From assembly GCF_023349185.1 (NCBI RefSeq), contig NZ_JAKIKY010000004.1, positions 224,261-288,260 of the forward strand: a DNA stretch of 64,000 nucleotides. Direction: 5' to 3'. Both the position numbers and the translations under genes were made by a program. The notes under the pieces were generated by a model. The model saw only the letters and a list, made by a program, of their open reading frames with translations, ran no database searches and was not told the origin of the DNA. Positions 48,156 to 58,053 of the stretch are shown here, piece by piece. The DNA comes from Shewanella aquimarina (GTDB lineage: Bacteria > Pseudomonadota > Gammaproteobacteria > Enterobacterales > Shewanellaceae). The first letter of the stretch is position 1. Every line of letters starts with the position of its first letter.

Positions 48156-48187
48156 TTGAAATTTACACTTTCAGATTTTGAAATTTC
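48156..48187 (+). promoter_or_regulatory. Direct-repeat pair upstream of the decaheme cytochrome
   Basis: TTGAAATTT occurs at 48156-48164 and 48178-48186, 22 bases apart (two helical turns). The second copy extends to the palindrome GAAATTTC (48180-48187). This is a plausible regulator site but no known consensus is matched. Confidence 0.4.
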
Positions 48188-48305
48188 TGTTAACGAATCT
48201 TTAAATTGCAGTCACAACTTGGACTCAATTATCTAACATTTTGTCGTTACTCCCTTATATTTGAGGTACTGCAATAGCAGAAAATACCTACAAAGGGATA
48301 TGGCG

Positions 48306-50576
48306 ATGAAAAAAAATAAAATTACCTTATTAGCCATGGCACTCTTTTGTGCCATTGGTGTGAGTGCGTGTGGTGATGGTGATGATGGTAAAGATGGCGC
48401 GCCAGGTGAACCTGGCGTTCCTGGTACTCCTGGTACACCTGGTGCACCCGCGGGATCGACTGTTGATGCTGTAGCCACAGCCGCAGACTTCAAACTGACT
48501 CTACAACCTGCCGATATCGTAGTAGTAGGAGCTGATGACTTCTCTATTAAGTTCACCGCGACAGGTAAAAATAGTAAAGGAGATGATGTTCCGTTCACTG
48601 GCCTGGACAAGGTTGCCCTCTATGTTACCAACCAGGTCGCTAACGCTACTGACAGTGGCGCACCTATGCTCTGGTCAAACAATGCGATCGCAAACGAGTT
48701 TGGCTCTAGCATGTACTGTACACCTACCGGTAAGGCAACTGCCCGTGGCGGCGCCGAAGTTAATGCCTGTACTCTGGTGGAAGATCCTGAAAATCCAGGT
48801 ACATACACAGGTACTTGGGAGCATGACGGTAATGCCCCTGTAGTGGCCGCGGCTGGTGATCCTAACAGCATGTTCCGCGTCATGGTGCGTACCTACAACG
48901 TGACCGATGCCAACGGTGAATCGATTTCCGATAAATTACTCTCTACTCCGCTCGATTTCATTCCTGCAACGGGTGAGATGGCCGTATCGGCCAAAGATTC
49001 GGTATCAAGCGCCGCATGTATTCAGTGTCACAGCGAGTTGATGGGCTATGGTGATGACGATAAGCGTATTGCTAATATCGGTGCTCACCACAACTATCAG
49101 AAAGTGGAAAACTGTATCGCGTGTCATAACCCTGCTTATGCCGCCGATCAAAATGATCCTGAAAAAGGCTTTAACCCTAACTTCAACGCTATGATCCATA
49201 CCATTCACGCGGGTGGTCATCTTGCAGAGTGGGGTGTGCTGAAAGGTGAAGCATTAGAAGAGTTTGCTGGCGTTCACTTCCCAGCTGAGCTCAACGAGTG
49301 TAAGACCTGTCACGACAATGGCAATCAGTGGAAAGAGAACGTTTATCGTGAGGCCTGTGTAGGTTGTCACGTAACGGTTAATTTCGAAACTGGTGAAGGT
49401 CACTCTGACTTCCAGTTGCCACAGGCTGACGATTCACAATGTATGAACTGTCACATAGGTAACCTGAGCCCAGAAATAGTGCATAAGGTAGGTAACAGAG
49501 CGATTGAACAGGAACAGCTTGTATTTGAATTCCAAGGTGTGACTGTGACTGACAATGGCGATGGTACTAGCGCATTGACAGTGAAGACTAAGGTCACTAT
49601 CAACGGTGCAGCACCTGTCGATGGTACTATGTTAGATCCATATATTACTATGGCTGGCAAGTTGTTAATTGGTAATGTTGATAGTAAAGGAGCTCCGATT
49701 ACTGGATTAGGTATGTCGGTTAAAGGTGTGGCAATTACAGGCGGTATCCTGACCACGACTAAGAGCTTCGACTCTGCACGTCTGACAGGTTCTATCTACG
49801 TAACCGCTGATATGTTGGTTTGTGCGGCTAGTGGTGAGGTTATTAAGTGTGCTGACGAAGATCGACCTTCGAAAGTGGCCGTAAGCTCACCTATTAAGTA
49901 CTTCAACCTGGATGACCCTGCGGTTGCACCAATGCAAGCCCGCATGAGCGACCCTGCTCGTGTCACTGTGAGCGAAGCTAAGTGTAACAGCTGTCACGGT
50001 AGCCTGACTTATCCTAAGGAAGGACACCATGGTGTGACCGAGTTTACTCAGTGTATGGATTGTCACAACGATAAAAATCCTGGTACTTACTACCCACAAG
50101 CCAAGTATCAAACTGGTGAAGTTGACGAAAGCGGTGCTCCAATCACTGCGCCAATAGAAGGTGTAACCTTCGCGCACAAAGATCTGATGACTGCGGCTCA
50201 CCGTTTCCACTCTGGTACTTACGGTGGTGGTATCTATCTAGATAAGAACCTGGAAACTGTAGGTTACCCAGCGCTAGCGACTGACTGTGAAGCTTGTCAC
50301 AAAGATGGTGCGACCTTCTTCGCAGCCGATGGTGGTTTGACTTCTGGTAAGCGTTCAGTTCAAGTTTCTGCAACTGAGTTCATCTCACCTGTAGCCGAAA
50401 CTTGCCGCTCATGTCACATCAGCGCCTCTGCACTCGCTCACTTCGAGAGCAATGGTGCGACCGTGAACGGTAATCCTGATACAACTGCAGACCTACCTGT
50501 CGAGTCTTGTGCAACCTGTCACGCCGAAGGCAAGACATACGGTGTTGATAAAGTTCACGCCGGTGGTGGTCACTAG
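48306..50576 (+). CDS. Decaheme c-type cytochrome lipoprotein, OmcA/MtrC family
   Basis: The 756-residue protein has a lipoprotein signal (lipobox VSAC) and then a short collagen-like neck of GXY triplets (about residues 28-45). A beta-rich domain follows. Ten CXXCH heme motifs run from residue 238 (CIQCH) to 735 (CATCH), matching the decaheme count of the OmcA/MtrC family that carries electrons at the cell surface. No MtrA or MtrB partner lies nearby. The ATG at 48306 has GGGA at good distance; another at 48300 is too close. A strong terminator follows. Confidence 0.93.
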   Translation: MKKNKITLLAMALFCAIGVSACGDGDDGKDGAPGEPGVPGTPGTPGAPAGSTVDAVATAADFKLTLQPADIVVVGADDFSIKFTATGKNSKGDDVPFTGLDKVALYVTNQVANATDSGAPMLWSNNAIANEFGSSMYCTPTGKATARGGAEVNACTLVEDPENPGTYTGTWEHDGNAPVVAAAGDPNSMFRVMVRTYNVTDANGESISDKLLSTPLDFIPATGEMAVSAKDSVSSAACIQCHSELMGYGDDDKRIANIGAHHNYQKVENCIACHNPAYAADQNDPEKGFNPNFNAMIHTIHAGGHLAEWGVLKGEALEEFAGVHFPAELNECKTCHDNGNQWKENVYREACVGCHVTVNFETGEGHSDFQLPQADDSQCMNCHIGNLSPEIVHKVGNRAIEQEQLVFEFQGVTVTDNGDGTSALTVKTKVTINGAAPVDGTMLDPYITMAGKLLIGNVDSKGAPITGLGMSVKGVAITGGILTTTKSFDSARLTGSIYVTADMLVCAASGEVIKCADEDRPSKVAVSSPIKYFNLDDPAVAPMQARMSDPARVTVSEAKCNSCHGSLTYPKEGHHGVTEFTQCMDCHNDKNPGTYYPQAKYQTGEVDESGAPITAPIEGVTFAHKDLMTAAHRFHSGTYGGGIYLDKNLETVGYPALATDCEACHKDGATFFAADGGLTSGKRSVQVSATEFISPVAETCRSCHISASALAHFESNGATVNGNPDTTADLPVESCATCHAEGKTYGVDKVHAGGGH

Positions 50577-50647
50577 ACGCCAACAATAATAACTCTCGCT
50601 AAGTGGGCATACCCCTGCTAAATGCCCATTGAGATAGCAATAATCTT

Positions 50648-50675
50648 GGGGAACCTGACCAGGTTCCCCTTTTTT
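50648..50675 (+). terminator. Terminator after the decaheme cytochrome
   Basis: GGGGAACCTG (50648-50657) pairs with CAGGTTCCCC (50660-50669) and is followed by TTTTTT. Confidence 0.92.
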
Positions 50676-50773
50676 ATGGGCGGAGTTTGCCCAGACTCCC
50701 GCAGTTCATTGTCCGTTTTCAGTATCTTGGTCTAAGTTAAATAGATTCAATCTGCAAACATTGGGGCCATAAG

Positions 50774-52822
50774 TTGGCGGTTAAAGACACCTCATCCAGC
50801 CTGTTTCTCATTGCGATAAAAGAGTCTTTTATTGCCCTCCTGCCCTTTATTTTCGTTAACTCCTTGCTGGCTCTGGTTGTTGCCCTGGTCGATGTGTGGC
50901 AACCCAGCTGGCATGGCAGTGAGGCCTATGGCTGGCTGAGTCAGTTTAGCCGCCTGTTGTTCAGCTTCTTTCCCCTGTTGGCACTGCTCTCGCTATCCTT
51001 TCATTTTGCCAAGTATCTCCATGTGTCGGCGGTCGTGGTGGCGTCCCTCTCTATCGGCAGTCAAATTGCCCTGCATATTCATGGGAGTGAGGCTATCGAT
51101 CTCAGCCATGGCTTCGATTTTCTGTTTGGCGATGCCAGGGCCATCATCACGCCGATCCTGGTTGCCTACCTGCTGCAACGCCTGATGGCGATTAAGGCGC
51201 TTAATCTGCTGCAGAGTAGCAGCCTGAGCAGCTACCTCAAACTGCACCTTAACCTGCTTATTCCATTGATCTTATGCTTCTTTCTGGTCACCACTGGCAT
51301 CTATTGGGTTGGCGAGCTCCTGGGGCTAGTGCTGAGCCCGCTGATCGACTCCTTAGCCGCGAGCAGTCCCCTGTTTCAGCTATTTGTCAGGGTGTTGGCC
51401 ACCCATCTGCTTTGGTGTTTCGGTGTTCATGGTGATATCGCCTATATGCTGGTGCTTGGCGTCGATAACGGGCTGCAGCCGGTGGCACTTAACCTGACGC
51501 TGTCGCAGTTTACCGATCTCTTTGTGTTACTTGGTGGCAGCGGGGCTACACACTCGCTATTGTTCGCCCTGTTTATCGCCTCGAAAGATAAGAATGCCGT
51601 CAATGTGGCCAAGCTCGCCTTGCCCTTCGCTCTGTTTAATATCAATGAGATCCTCATCTACGGCCTGCCGATCATCTTTAATCCCAGGCTGATACTGCCC
51701 TTCGTGTTGGTGCCCCTGCTAAATACCATGATAGGCACCTTGTTGATCGTTAGCGGCTGGGTCAGTTTCAGTGGCAATGACTTTCCCTGGATCACCCCCA
51801 TCTTTCTCAACGGCTACGTGGCGGGTGGTAGCCTGGCACTGCCCCTGGTGCAACTCTTGCTGGTCTGCCTTGGGGTATTTGTCTATCTTCCCTTCGTTAG
51901 ACGCTACAGCCTGTTGGTGGGCAATAAGGGCTTCGAGCGAGATCTGATTAAACGGGTGCAGCTGCAGCAGGATATCGACAAGATCAGCGAGCGAAACTAT
52001 GCCCGCCAGCAGTCTGAGGATCTGGCGGCCAACCTCAACCTGGAGAAGACCATCAAGGAGGTGCTCAATGGCGAGTTACTACTTCACTATCAACCTAAGG
52101 TGCGCCTGAGTGACCGACAGGTGGTGGGTTTTGAGGCGTTGCTGAGGCTGAGAAATGAGCGTGGTCAGCTGGAAGGCCCCTATTTTATTCCAGCCTTCGA
52201 TCAGGCGGGTTACTTCAATCTCATCGATACCTTCGTGATTAAACGTGTACGAGACGATATGCAGGCCTGGGCCCGACAAGGTTTCCGGCCCAGGGTCAGC
52301 ATTAACCTCAATCCCAACAGCGTCCTGAGCCAGGATATTCAGTCTATGTTGATCGAACATTTGGGGGATATAGCCGACAGAGTCGATATCGAGGTGCTCG
52401 AGTCTATGTTTGTGGCAGACCTTAACGCCGTCGAGGCGAGCATGGCTCACCTTCGCCAGTTTGGTTTCTCCTTCGTGCTCGATGATTTCGGTACCGGGTT
52501 TTCCAGTATTAGCCTGCTGAGTAAGATCACCATAGAGGGGGTCAAGCTAGACAGATCTATCTTGGAGAACATCAAGTATCGTAAGGGGCAGGTGCTTTAT
52601 CGCCATACCTGCATGCTGTGTCGCAGCCTAGGTTTTAATCTGGTGGCCGAAGGGGTAGAAACCCCAGAGGAGGAGGCCTTCGTTGCCTCGGCTGGGGTAT
52701 CGACGGTACAGGGCTGGCTATATGCCAAGGCATTGCCTGCCGATGAGGCCAGACAGTATGCCCTGTTACAAGGGCGCGCTAGCCAAGAGGCTGGCGAGGC
52801 GGAAATGAAAAGGGAGCCATAG
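50774..52822 (+). CDS. PTS EIIC-like membrane domain fused to EAL phosphodiesterase
   Basis: The 682-residue protein has an N-terminal membrane domain of about ten helices (residues 1-375) resembling the EIIC domain of cellobiose/chitobiose PTS transporters (ININEILIYGLPIIFNPRLILPF), then a linker helix and an EAL domain (about 425-675). EAL residues are intact: Glu454 in FEALLRL, INLNPNS, IEVLES, DDFGTGFSS, GVKLDRS, AEGVETPEE. There is no GGDEF, EIIA or EIIB. It probably senses a sugar and degrades cyclic di-GMP. The start is TTG 50774 with GGGG upstream. Confidence 0.85.
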   Translation: MAVKDTSSSLFLIAIKESFIALLPFIFVNSLLALVVALVDVWQPSWHGSEAYGWLSQFSRLLFSFFPLLALLSLSFHFAKYLHVSAVVVASLSIGSQIALHIHGSEAIDLSHGFDFLFGDARAIITPILVAYLLQRLMAIKALNLLQSSSLSSYLKLHLNLLIPLILCFFLVTTGIYWVGELLGLVLSPLIDSLAASSPLFQLFVRVLATHLLWCFGVHGDIAYMLVLGVDNGLQPVALNLTLSQFTDLFVLLGGSGATHSLLFALFIASKDKNAVNVAKLALPFALFNINEILIYGLPIIFNPRLILPFVLVPLLNTMIGTLLIVSGWVSFSGNDFPWITPIFLNGYVAGGSLALPLVQLLLVCLGVFVYLPFVRRYSLLVGNKGFERDLIKRVQLQQDIDKISERNYARQQSEDLAANLNLEKTIKEVLNGELLLHYQPKVRLSDRQVVGFEALLRLRNERGQLEGPYFIPAFDQAGYFNLIDTFVIKRVRDDMQAWARQGFRPRVSINLNPNSVLSQDIQSMLIEHLGDIADRVDIEVLESMFVADLNAVEASMAHLRQFGFSFVLDDFGTGFSSISLLSKITIEGVKLDRSILENIKYRKGQVLYRHTCMLCRSLGFNLVAEGVETPEEEAFVASAGVSTVQGWLYAKALPADEARQYALLQGRASQEAGEAEMKREP

Positions 52823-52829
52823 GCTCCCT
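52811..52829. terminator. Hairpin terminator shared by the EAL gene and the peptide transporter gene
   Basis: AGGGAGCC (52811-52818) pairs with GGCTCCCT (52822-52829). The stop codon of the EAL gene lies in the loop and stem. On the minus strand the hairpin is followed by TTTTC, suiting the transporter transcript. Confidence 0.75.
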
Positions 52830-52838
52830 CTGTCACTA

Positions 52839-54377
52839 TTAGGCGCGCGCCCGTTGCAGGGTCAGCAACCACTTGCCGTAGATGAAGATCCCCACGGCAG
52901 AGATGGTGCCTATGGCCGCGATGATATACCAGGCCATGCCTATGTTGTGGCTGTTATAGAGCAGGGTGGTTAGCGACTGCGCCGACTCGCCGGTGAAGCT
53001 TACCAGGGTAGTAAAGGCTTCCCCCTGGGGAATAGCGGCGATATCGCTGGCGCTCATGCCGCGCTCAAGCAATAGCTCGCGCGAGAAGATCTCTTTCGAG
53101 GCAAACATCTCATACAGCTTAGGACCAAAGTAGCCTTCCAGTCCCCAGCCTATCCCTTGAGGCAGCATCACGAAGCCCAGGTACATGGCCTTCTTGCCCT
53201 TAGGGGCGATGTTACCCATGAACTCATTCTTCTTGGGGCTGATCATCATCTCGCCGAAGGAGAACATGGCAATCGCCAACACTATCATCCAGGCTGCGTT
53301 GGTGGCGCCGATGAGGACGAAGGCGATGATACTCAGTAGACAGCCCGCCAGCATGGCGGTGGTGATGCGGTATTTGGCGGTCAGCGCCGCCACCAGGAAG
53401 CAGCTGGTCATGATCATGCCGGCGTTGAGGTTTAGCATCCCCTCTGGCATCACCTTAGTGCCCGAATTATCCAGGCCGAGCCAGAACTGCAAGATGCCGT
53501 TGGAGGTGCCTTCCGGGCCGAACAGGCTGGTGACGATCACGCTGGTATCGACCCACTCGGCGATATGGATCGGCAAGACATCGAACAATGAGTTAAACAG
53601 GAACCAGAAGCCGGCGAACACCAGCATGTAGTAGATCACCACAGGCTTCTTCAGCTCATGCAGGGCATCTTTCCACAGGGCTTCCTGGGTGAGCTCGCCG
53701 CTCTTGATCTTACGGTTACGTTCGATACGTTCCTCCTTGCCCGGCTCCTTGTAGGCCAGCAGGAAGAGGAAGTTGAGCGAGATGATGGCGGCGCACGCGT
53801 AGAAGACGTTGTCCCAGGAGAGCTGACGCATATGCACGGCGACCAGTGGACCGAGGAAGCCACCTATGTTGACCACCTGATAGAAGATCCCCCAGGCCAT
53901 AGAGGTATTTTGACGGCCGGTGGAGAGCACCAGCGTACCCTGGATCCCAGGTTTGAAGATACCCGTGCCGCCCGCCAGCAGGATGGCGCCGAAGAGGAAA
54001 CCCCAGAAGTTGGGGAAGAAGGCCATTATCAGGTAACCGGAGATCTTGATGATCGTCGAGGCGAAGATGGTCTCCTTGTAGCCGACACGGTCTGAGATGC
54101 CGCCGGTAAATACAGGGATAAAGGTCTGCATCAAGGCCCAGACGGAGATGATAATGCCATAGTCGTGCAGGCTGATCCCCAGGCCGCCCTGTGATACAGG
54201 CGCCTTGGCGTAGAGGCCGGCACTGGCTTTCACGCCGTAGTAGGCGATACGTTCGACCAGCTCCATGCCGCCGACGATCCAGAAAATATAACTTAGGCTA
54301 GCAATGGAGGCCCACATTCCCAGCTGCTTAACTTCACGCAGATCATTTTCTGCGTAAGCATCATTGGCGTCGCTCAT
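52839..54377 (-). CDS. POT-family proton-coupled peptide transporter
   Basis: The 512-residue inner-membrane protein has about twelve membrane helices and the POT-family motif GMELVERIAYYG (ExxER pattern) in helix 1. FTGGISDRVGYKETI is the major-facilitator loop 2-3. FKPGIQGTLV resembles the POT signature in helix 5. Transport of di- or tripeptides with protons is the likely role. The insert between helices 7 and 8 is longer than in E. coli DtpA. It is monocistronic. Confidence 0.85.
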   Translation of the reverse strand: MSDANDAYAENDLREVKQLGMWASIASLSYIFWIVGGMELVERIAYYGVKASAGLYAKAPVSQGGLGISLHDYGIIISVWALMQTFIPVFTGGISDRVGYKETIFASTIIKISGYLIMAFFPNFWGFLFGAILLAGGTGIFKPGIQGTLVLSTGRQNTSMAWGIFYQVVNIGGFLGPLVAVHMRQLSWDNVFYACAAIISLNFLFLLAYKEPGKEERIERNRKIKSGELTQEALWKDALHELKKPVVIYYMLVFAGFWFLFNSLFDVLPIHIAEWVDTSVIVTSLFGPEGTSNGILQFWLGLDNSGTKVMPEGMLNLNAGMIMTSCFLVAALTAKYRITTAMLAGCLLSIIAFVLIGATNAAWMIVLAIAMFSFGEMMISPKKNEFMGNIAPKGKKAMYLGFVMLPQGIGWGLEGYFGPKLYEMFASKEIFSRELLLERGMSASDIAAIPQGEAFTTLVSFTGESAQSLTTLLYNSHNIGMAWYIIAAIGTISAVGIFIYGKWLLTLQRARA

Positions 54378-54613
54378 ACCCTTCCTTAATTTTATCTTTT
54401 TGTTGTGCTGCTTATTGGCAACATCTCGTCTTGGTTAGTGACAAGCGCTCGCTATAGGGGTGATAGCTCGTCATTTGACAGCACACTTTACCTAAAAATG
54501 ACCCTAAAGACCAAAACCATTCACATTGGGTGGCACTGGTGTGATCAGCAGGTAAAAAAAAGCGAGCACTCCGGCCCGCCAAAAAGGGTGTGACAACAAT
54601 GTTTTTTTCAGGG

Positions 54614-57583
54614 TTATAGTGGCCAGGCCTGCTCGCCGTCGACGGCAACCGATTGCAGATCTAAACCAAAACAGTAATCCCCAGGGGCATAGACATAAAT
54701 CGCCTTAGGCACGGCGGGGTAGGCGAAACTGGCGACCTGTGCCTTGGCGGCATCTGAGGTTGCCAGTCCCCACATCTGGTAGAAGTCGCGATAGTCGAGC
54801 CCTGTGGAGAAGCTCATGGCGATCATCAGAAAATCGTTGTTGCTCATCGCCTTGGCCGAGGCTAAATCGAAGCGGCCAAAGCCCAGTTGGTCGCGCTTGG
54901 CCAGCCAGCTGGCCTCGTCGGCCTGGGCGCGCTCGAATTCGCGCAGTAAGATGTGCAGCCTGGCCAGAAGATGCCAGCCGTTTTGCAGCGCCCCCTGTTT
55001 CTGGGCGGCCACCATGGTCTGTAACATGGTGGCCATGCCGCTCGACCAGCTGGTCAGGTTGGCGGCCTGCACGTAGGCAAAGGGATCGGCCTGGCGCTGA
55101 CTGGCCTGTAATACCTCAAACTCATCTTGAATCGACAGGCCCTGACACTGAGGCAGCTTGCCCGTCTCTATGTAGGCGCGCGACTTAGTGTAATAGGAGT
55201 AAGGATTGGTGGAGGCGTGTCCCTCGTGGCCGTCGAATCTCAGGCGTCCCCGCTCCAGGCCATGGCCCAGCTCGTGGATGTCGCCGTGGCCGGTTGGGCT
55301 AAATGACCAGGAGGCGTCGTAAGGGTTGCCCGAGCAGCCCGACCCACAGGTGGGTTGGTCGGCGTTCATATGTTTGACCATGTCGAGTTGATCCAGCTGC
55401 CAGCCCTTACTGGCGGCAAAGTTGGTGATCTCATCGACGCTGTCGATCTCCGGCCCCTGAAAGCCAGCCAAGAGGTGCGGATAATTGTGTACATACTGGC
55501 TAATGGCCTGGCTCATCTTCTGCGGCGTGTCCCATCTGGGCTCGTGGCTCATGGTCTCTCGCATCTTGGTGAGCCTGGAGTGCACCTCAAAGTGTTCGGT
55601 CGCCAGCTCGGCCCAGTCATAATCTCCCTTGGCTAGTGCCTGGGTAAAGCTTTGGTCATCCTTGTCGCTGCGCCAGAAGGGGTGCAGGCCAACCTTACTA
55701 AAGGCGAACTCCACCGGCTGATCGTTGGCGCTAAATCTTATCTGCACCGGGCCACCATAGGGAGAGGTGAGGGTGATAGTTTCCCCCGGTTTTATCGCTA
55801 TGGCGGGTGATTGCAGGTACTTAGGCCGGTTATAGCCCTGGCTGGCATACTCGTGAGTCGAGCCAGAGCGCTGGGTATTGATAAACACCTTGGTCTCCAC
55901 CGCGCTGCTGTCGGTGCGTTTCACGCTAAAGGTCTGTCCCGGCAGGGCATAGACGCCTGCGGCGCGAAACGGCGCCTTGCTGCTGAGTGATATCGTCTTG
56001 TCTACCGGAGTGACATGGGAAAAATCGGTGCGGCTGAAATTGCCGAGATCGACAGGCACAGGGTTGATGGACCGGGTGTTATACACGCTGCTGTCGGCGA
56101 AGAGCGCCTTGAGGTAGCTCATCGGCGCCGTGCTGCTGACATCCATGGGGTATTGGATCTCTCTGCGATAGTTATCGCCAAGCAAAATCAGATACTTATA
56201 TAGCTGATACTCGGCGCTGTCGAAGATGGCCGTCTTCTCTGTGTCCAGACGGTTGATGCTGCTGCGAATATGCGCCAGGGCGCTGCGGTATTCCTCGCTA
56301 AAGACGGGATCACAGGTATCGCTACACTTGGCCAGATCAAAGCTTGGGCTTTCGCTTTGCAGCAGTTCCAGCCAGAGCGCCTCGTGGCTCAGCGCCGGGT
56401 TAGCCGCCTGCATGGCGAGGTAGTCGCTCCAATCCGCCTTATCCGGGCTGAAGTAATTGCCCGGGCCACCTGGGCCCTGCATGGCAAAGCCCATGGTCCC
56501 CAGTACGGTTTGAGTGAGCGGTACGCTGTTCCAGCTATGGCTGTGAAGATAGAGCAGTGGGGTCTTGGTTTGCTTAAGCGCCGCCAACCTTGCCGCGACC
56601 TCGGCGTCATCGAAGGCCTCGATGGAGCCGGCGATCACCAGCTCGGCCTCATCCAGGCAGCTCGCCAATTCGCTGGCGACATCACAGCGACTCACCTGCC
56701 AGTTGGGGTAGTGGCCGGTGAGCCAGTCGGTGACCCGACTCTTGCTCCAGTCGCTGATAAGGAAGAGGCGGACCTGCTTGGTCGCCGCCAGGTTTTCTTG
56801 TGCTTCACCCGTCAGCCAGGCTAGCAGGCGCATCATGCTAGGCTCGAAGGCCAGGTTATTGCCGCTCTGCATGCTGGCGATGATGTCGGTGCCGAAGGCG
56901 GCATTGCGCTGGCCCTGCAGGTCACTCGCCGCGGCAAACAAGCGGCCCTGGTTGCCTCGCACCAGCTCGAAACTCTGGTTGAGTGGGAAGCCCTTGCTGG
57001 CCAGGGGCATCTGGATCATCTGTGAGTGTTGACCCGAGTCGTAGCTGACTCTGTCTGCCTGATAGATGGTGTTTAAGAAGCTCTTCTGCGCGCTGCGATA
57101 GTCTTGGATAAGCGTGAGGCCACGGGCGATCACTTGAGGCTCCAGGTCCTTAATCAGGCTGACATCGCCGCTCTGGCTGGCGGCGCTGATCTTATCCTTC
57201 AGCTTGAGGGTGAGGCTGTCCTCGCTGCTCAGGCCGGCGCCGTCGGTGACCTTGAGGGAGAGGACGACCTCTTCATCCTGCAGCAGTTCACTGGCATCCA
57301 GGGTGATGGTATCACTGCTCAAACCGCTGAGTTTAACGCTCGGCCCACTGGTCTGTTGCCACTGGTAGCTGGCATCGCCCGGGTTAAACAGGGTAACGCT
57401 TGCCTTGAGGGAGAGGGTTTCATGATTCCAGGTTTGCTGATCCGGACCGAGTTCGACACTCGGGGCTTGGGCCAAGGGGGGCGTAACGGTGCCGCCGTTA
57501 CCCGTATCCGTATTGTTATCCTCTGAACCGCCGCAGGCCGTGAGCCCTAGGGCGATACAGGCGGGGAGTATCCATGGTTTCAT
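54614..57583 (-). CDS. ImpA-type lipoprotein zinc metalloprotease
   Basis: The 989-residue protein has a lipoprotein signal (lipobox LTAC, cysteine 17), a linker and a PKD-like domain (about 36-130). A long central domain follows, then the zinc site HELGHGLE (His770, Glu771, His774) with further histidines in DGHEGHASTNP. Pseudomonas ImpA is a secreted metalloprotease that cleaves mucin-type proteins. Lipid attachment suggests the surface of the outer membrane here. GAGGTG precedes the ATG at 57583; longer readings lack a signal. Confidence 0.85.
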   Translation of the reverse strand: MKPWILPACIALGLTACGGSEDNNTDTGNGGTVTPPLAQAPSVELGPDQQTWNHETLSLKASVTLFNPGDASYQWQQTSGPSVKLSGLSSDTITLDASELLQDEEVVLSLKVTDGAGLSSEDSLTLKLKDKISAASQSGDVSLIKDLEPQVIARGLTLIQDYRSAQKSFLNTIYQADRVSYDSGQHSQMIQMPLASKGFPLNQSFELVRGNQGRLFAAASDLQGQRNAAFGTDIIASMQSGNNLAFEPSMMRLLAWLTGEAQENLAATKQVRLFLISDWSKSRVTDWLTGHYPNWQVSRCDVASELASCLDEAELVIAGSIEAFDDAEVAARLAALKQTKTPLLYLHSHSWNSVPLTQTVLGTMGFAMQGPGGPGNYFSPDKADWSDYLAMQAANPALSHEALWLELLQSESPSFDLAKCSDTCDPVFSEEYRSALAHIRSSINRLDTEKTAIFDSAEYQLYKYLILLGDNYRREIQYPMDVSSTAPMSYLKALFADSSVYNTRSINPVPVDLGNFSRTDFSHVTPVDKTISLSSKAPFRAAGVYALPGQTFSVKRTDSSAVETKVFINTQRSGSTHEYASQGYNRPKYLQSPAIAIKPGETITLTSPYGGPVQIRFSANDQPVEFAFSKVGLHPFWRSDKDDQSFTQALAKGDYDWAELATEHFEVHSRLTKMRETMSHEPRWDTPQKMSQAISQYVHNYPHLLAGFQGPEIDSVDEITNFAASKGWQLDQLDMVKHMNADQPTCGSGCSGNPYDASWSFSPTGHGDIHELGHGLERGRLRFDGHEGHASTNPYSYYTKSRAYIETGKLPQCQGLSIQDEFEVLQASQRQADPFAYVQAANLTSWSSGMATMLQTMVAAQKQGALQNGWHLLARLHILLREFERAQADEASWLAKRDQLGFGRFDLASAKAMSNNDFLMIAMSFSTGLDYRDFYQMWGLATSDAAKAQVASFAYPAVPKAIYVYAPGDYCFGLDLQSVAVDGEQAWPL

Positions 57584-58053
57584 TGTTAACACCTCATTTC
57601 CATTTTGCGACATTCTGATAGCAATCGTCGCCGAATGCAAATGAAAATAAAAAAATTATTCAATAAAAACAATGGTTAAGACGGTATTTTGACGCCTGCA
57701 ACTTTTTGACGGTGAGATGACCAAGCGATTTAACGCCAGGAAATCGACCTAGAAGTAACATTTCGAGCCATGGTAGCTTGCTAATGCCGATTACCAGCTA
57801 TTTCTGAGCTCTTGGGCGAGGCGTTAACGTGAAGATCGGTTAAAAAGATTGGTTAATTGTGATCTACTACTAAATAGGTAATCATATCTGATGGCACTCT
57901 GGTGTATTAAGGGTTATTAGTTTAAGTATTATCAGCTTAACTGATTTTACCTGAGCCCAAATTGGTTCAGGATTTTTATCTGGGTGCTTTAATCCAGGTG
58001 CTTTGATGCCTGTCGACCCGGATCTAGTGAATTGGCCATAAAAGGAAGCGAAT
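57584..58053. other. Intergenic region between the metalloprotease and chemoreceptor genes
   Basis: These 470 AT-rich bases hold no gene. The only notable structure is a pair of imperfect 14-bp tandem units (GGTGCTTTAATCCA at 57983-57996 and GGTGCTTTGATGCC at 57997-58010). No FliA-type promoter was found for the chemoreceptor. Confidence 0.5.

Noticed and set aside
57961..58053. sigma28 promoter for the second chemoreceptor
   Set aside because: GGCCATAA near 58032 differs from GCCGATAA, has no TAAA 15 bases upstream and lies too close to the start codon.
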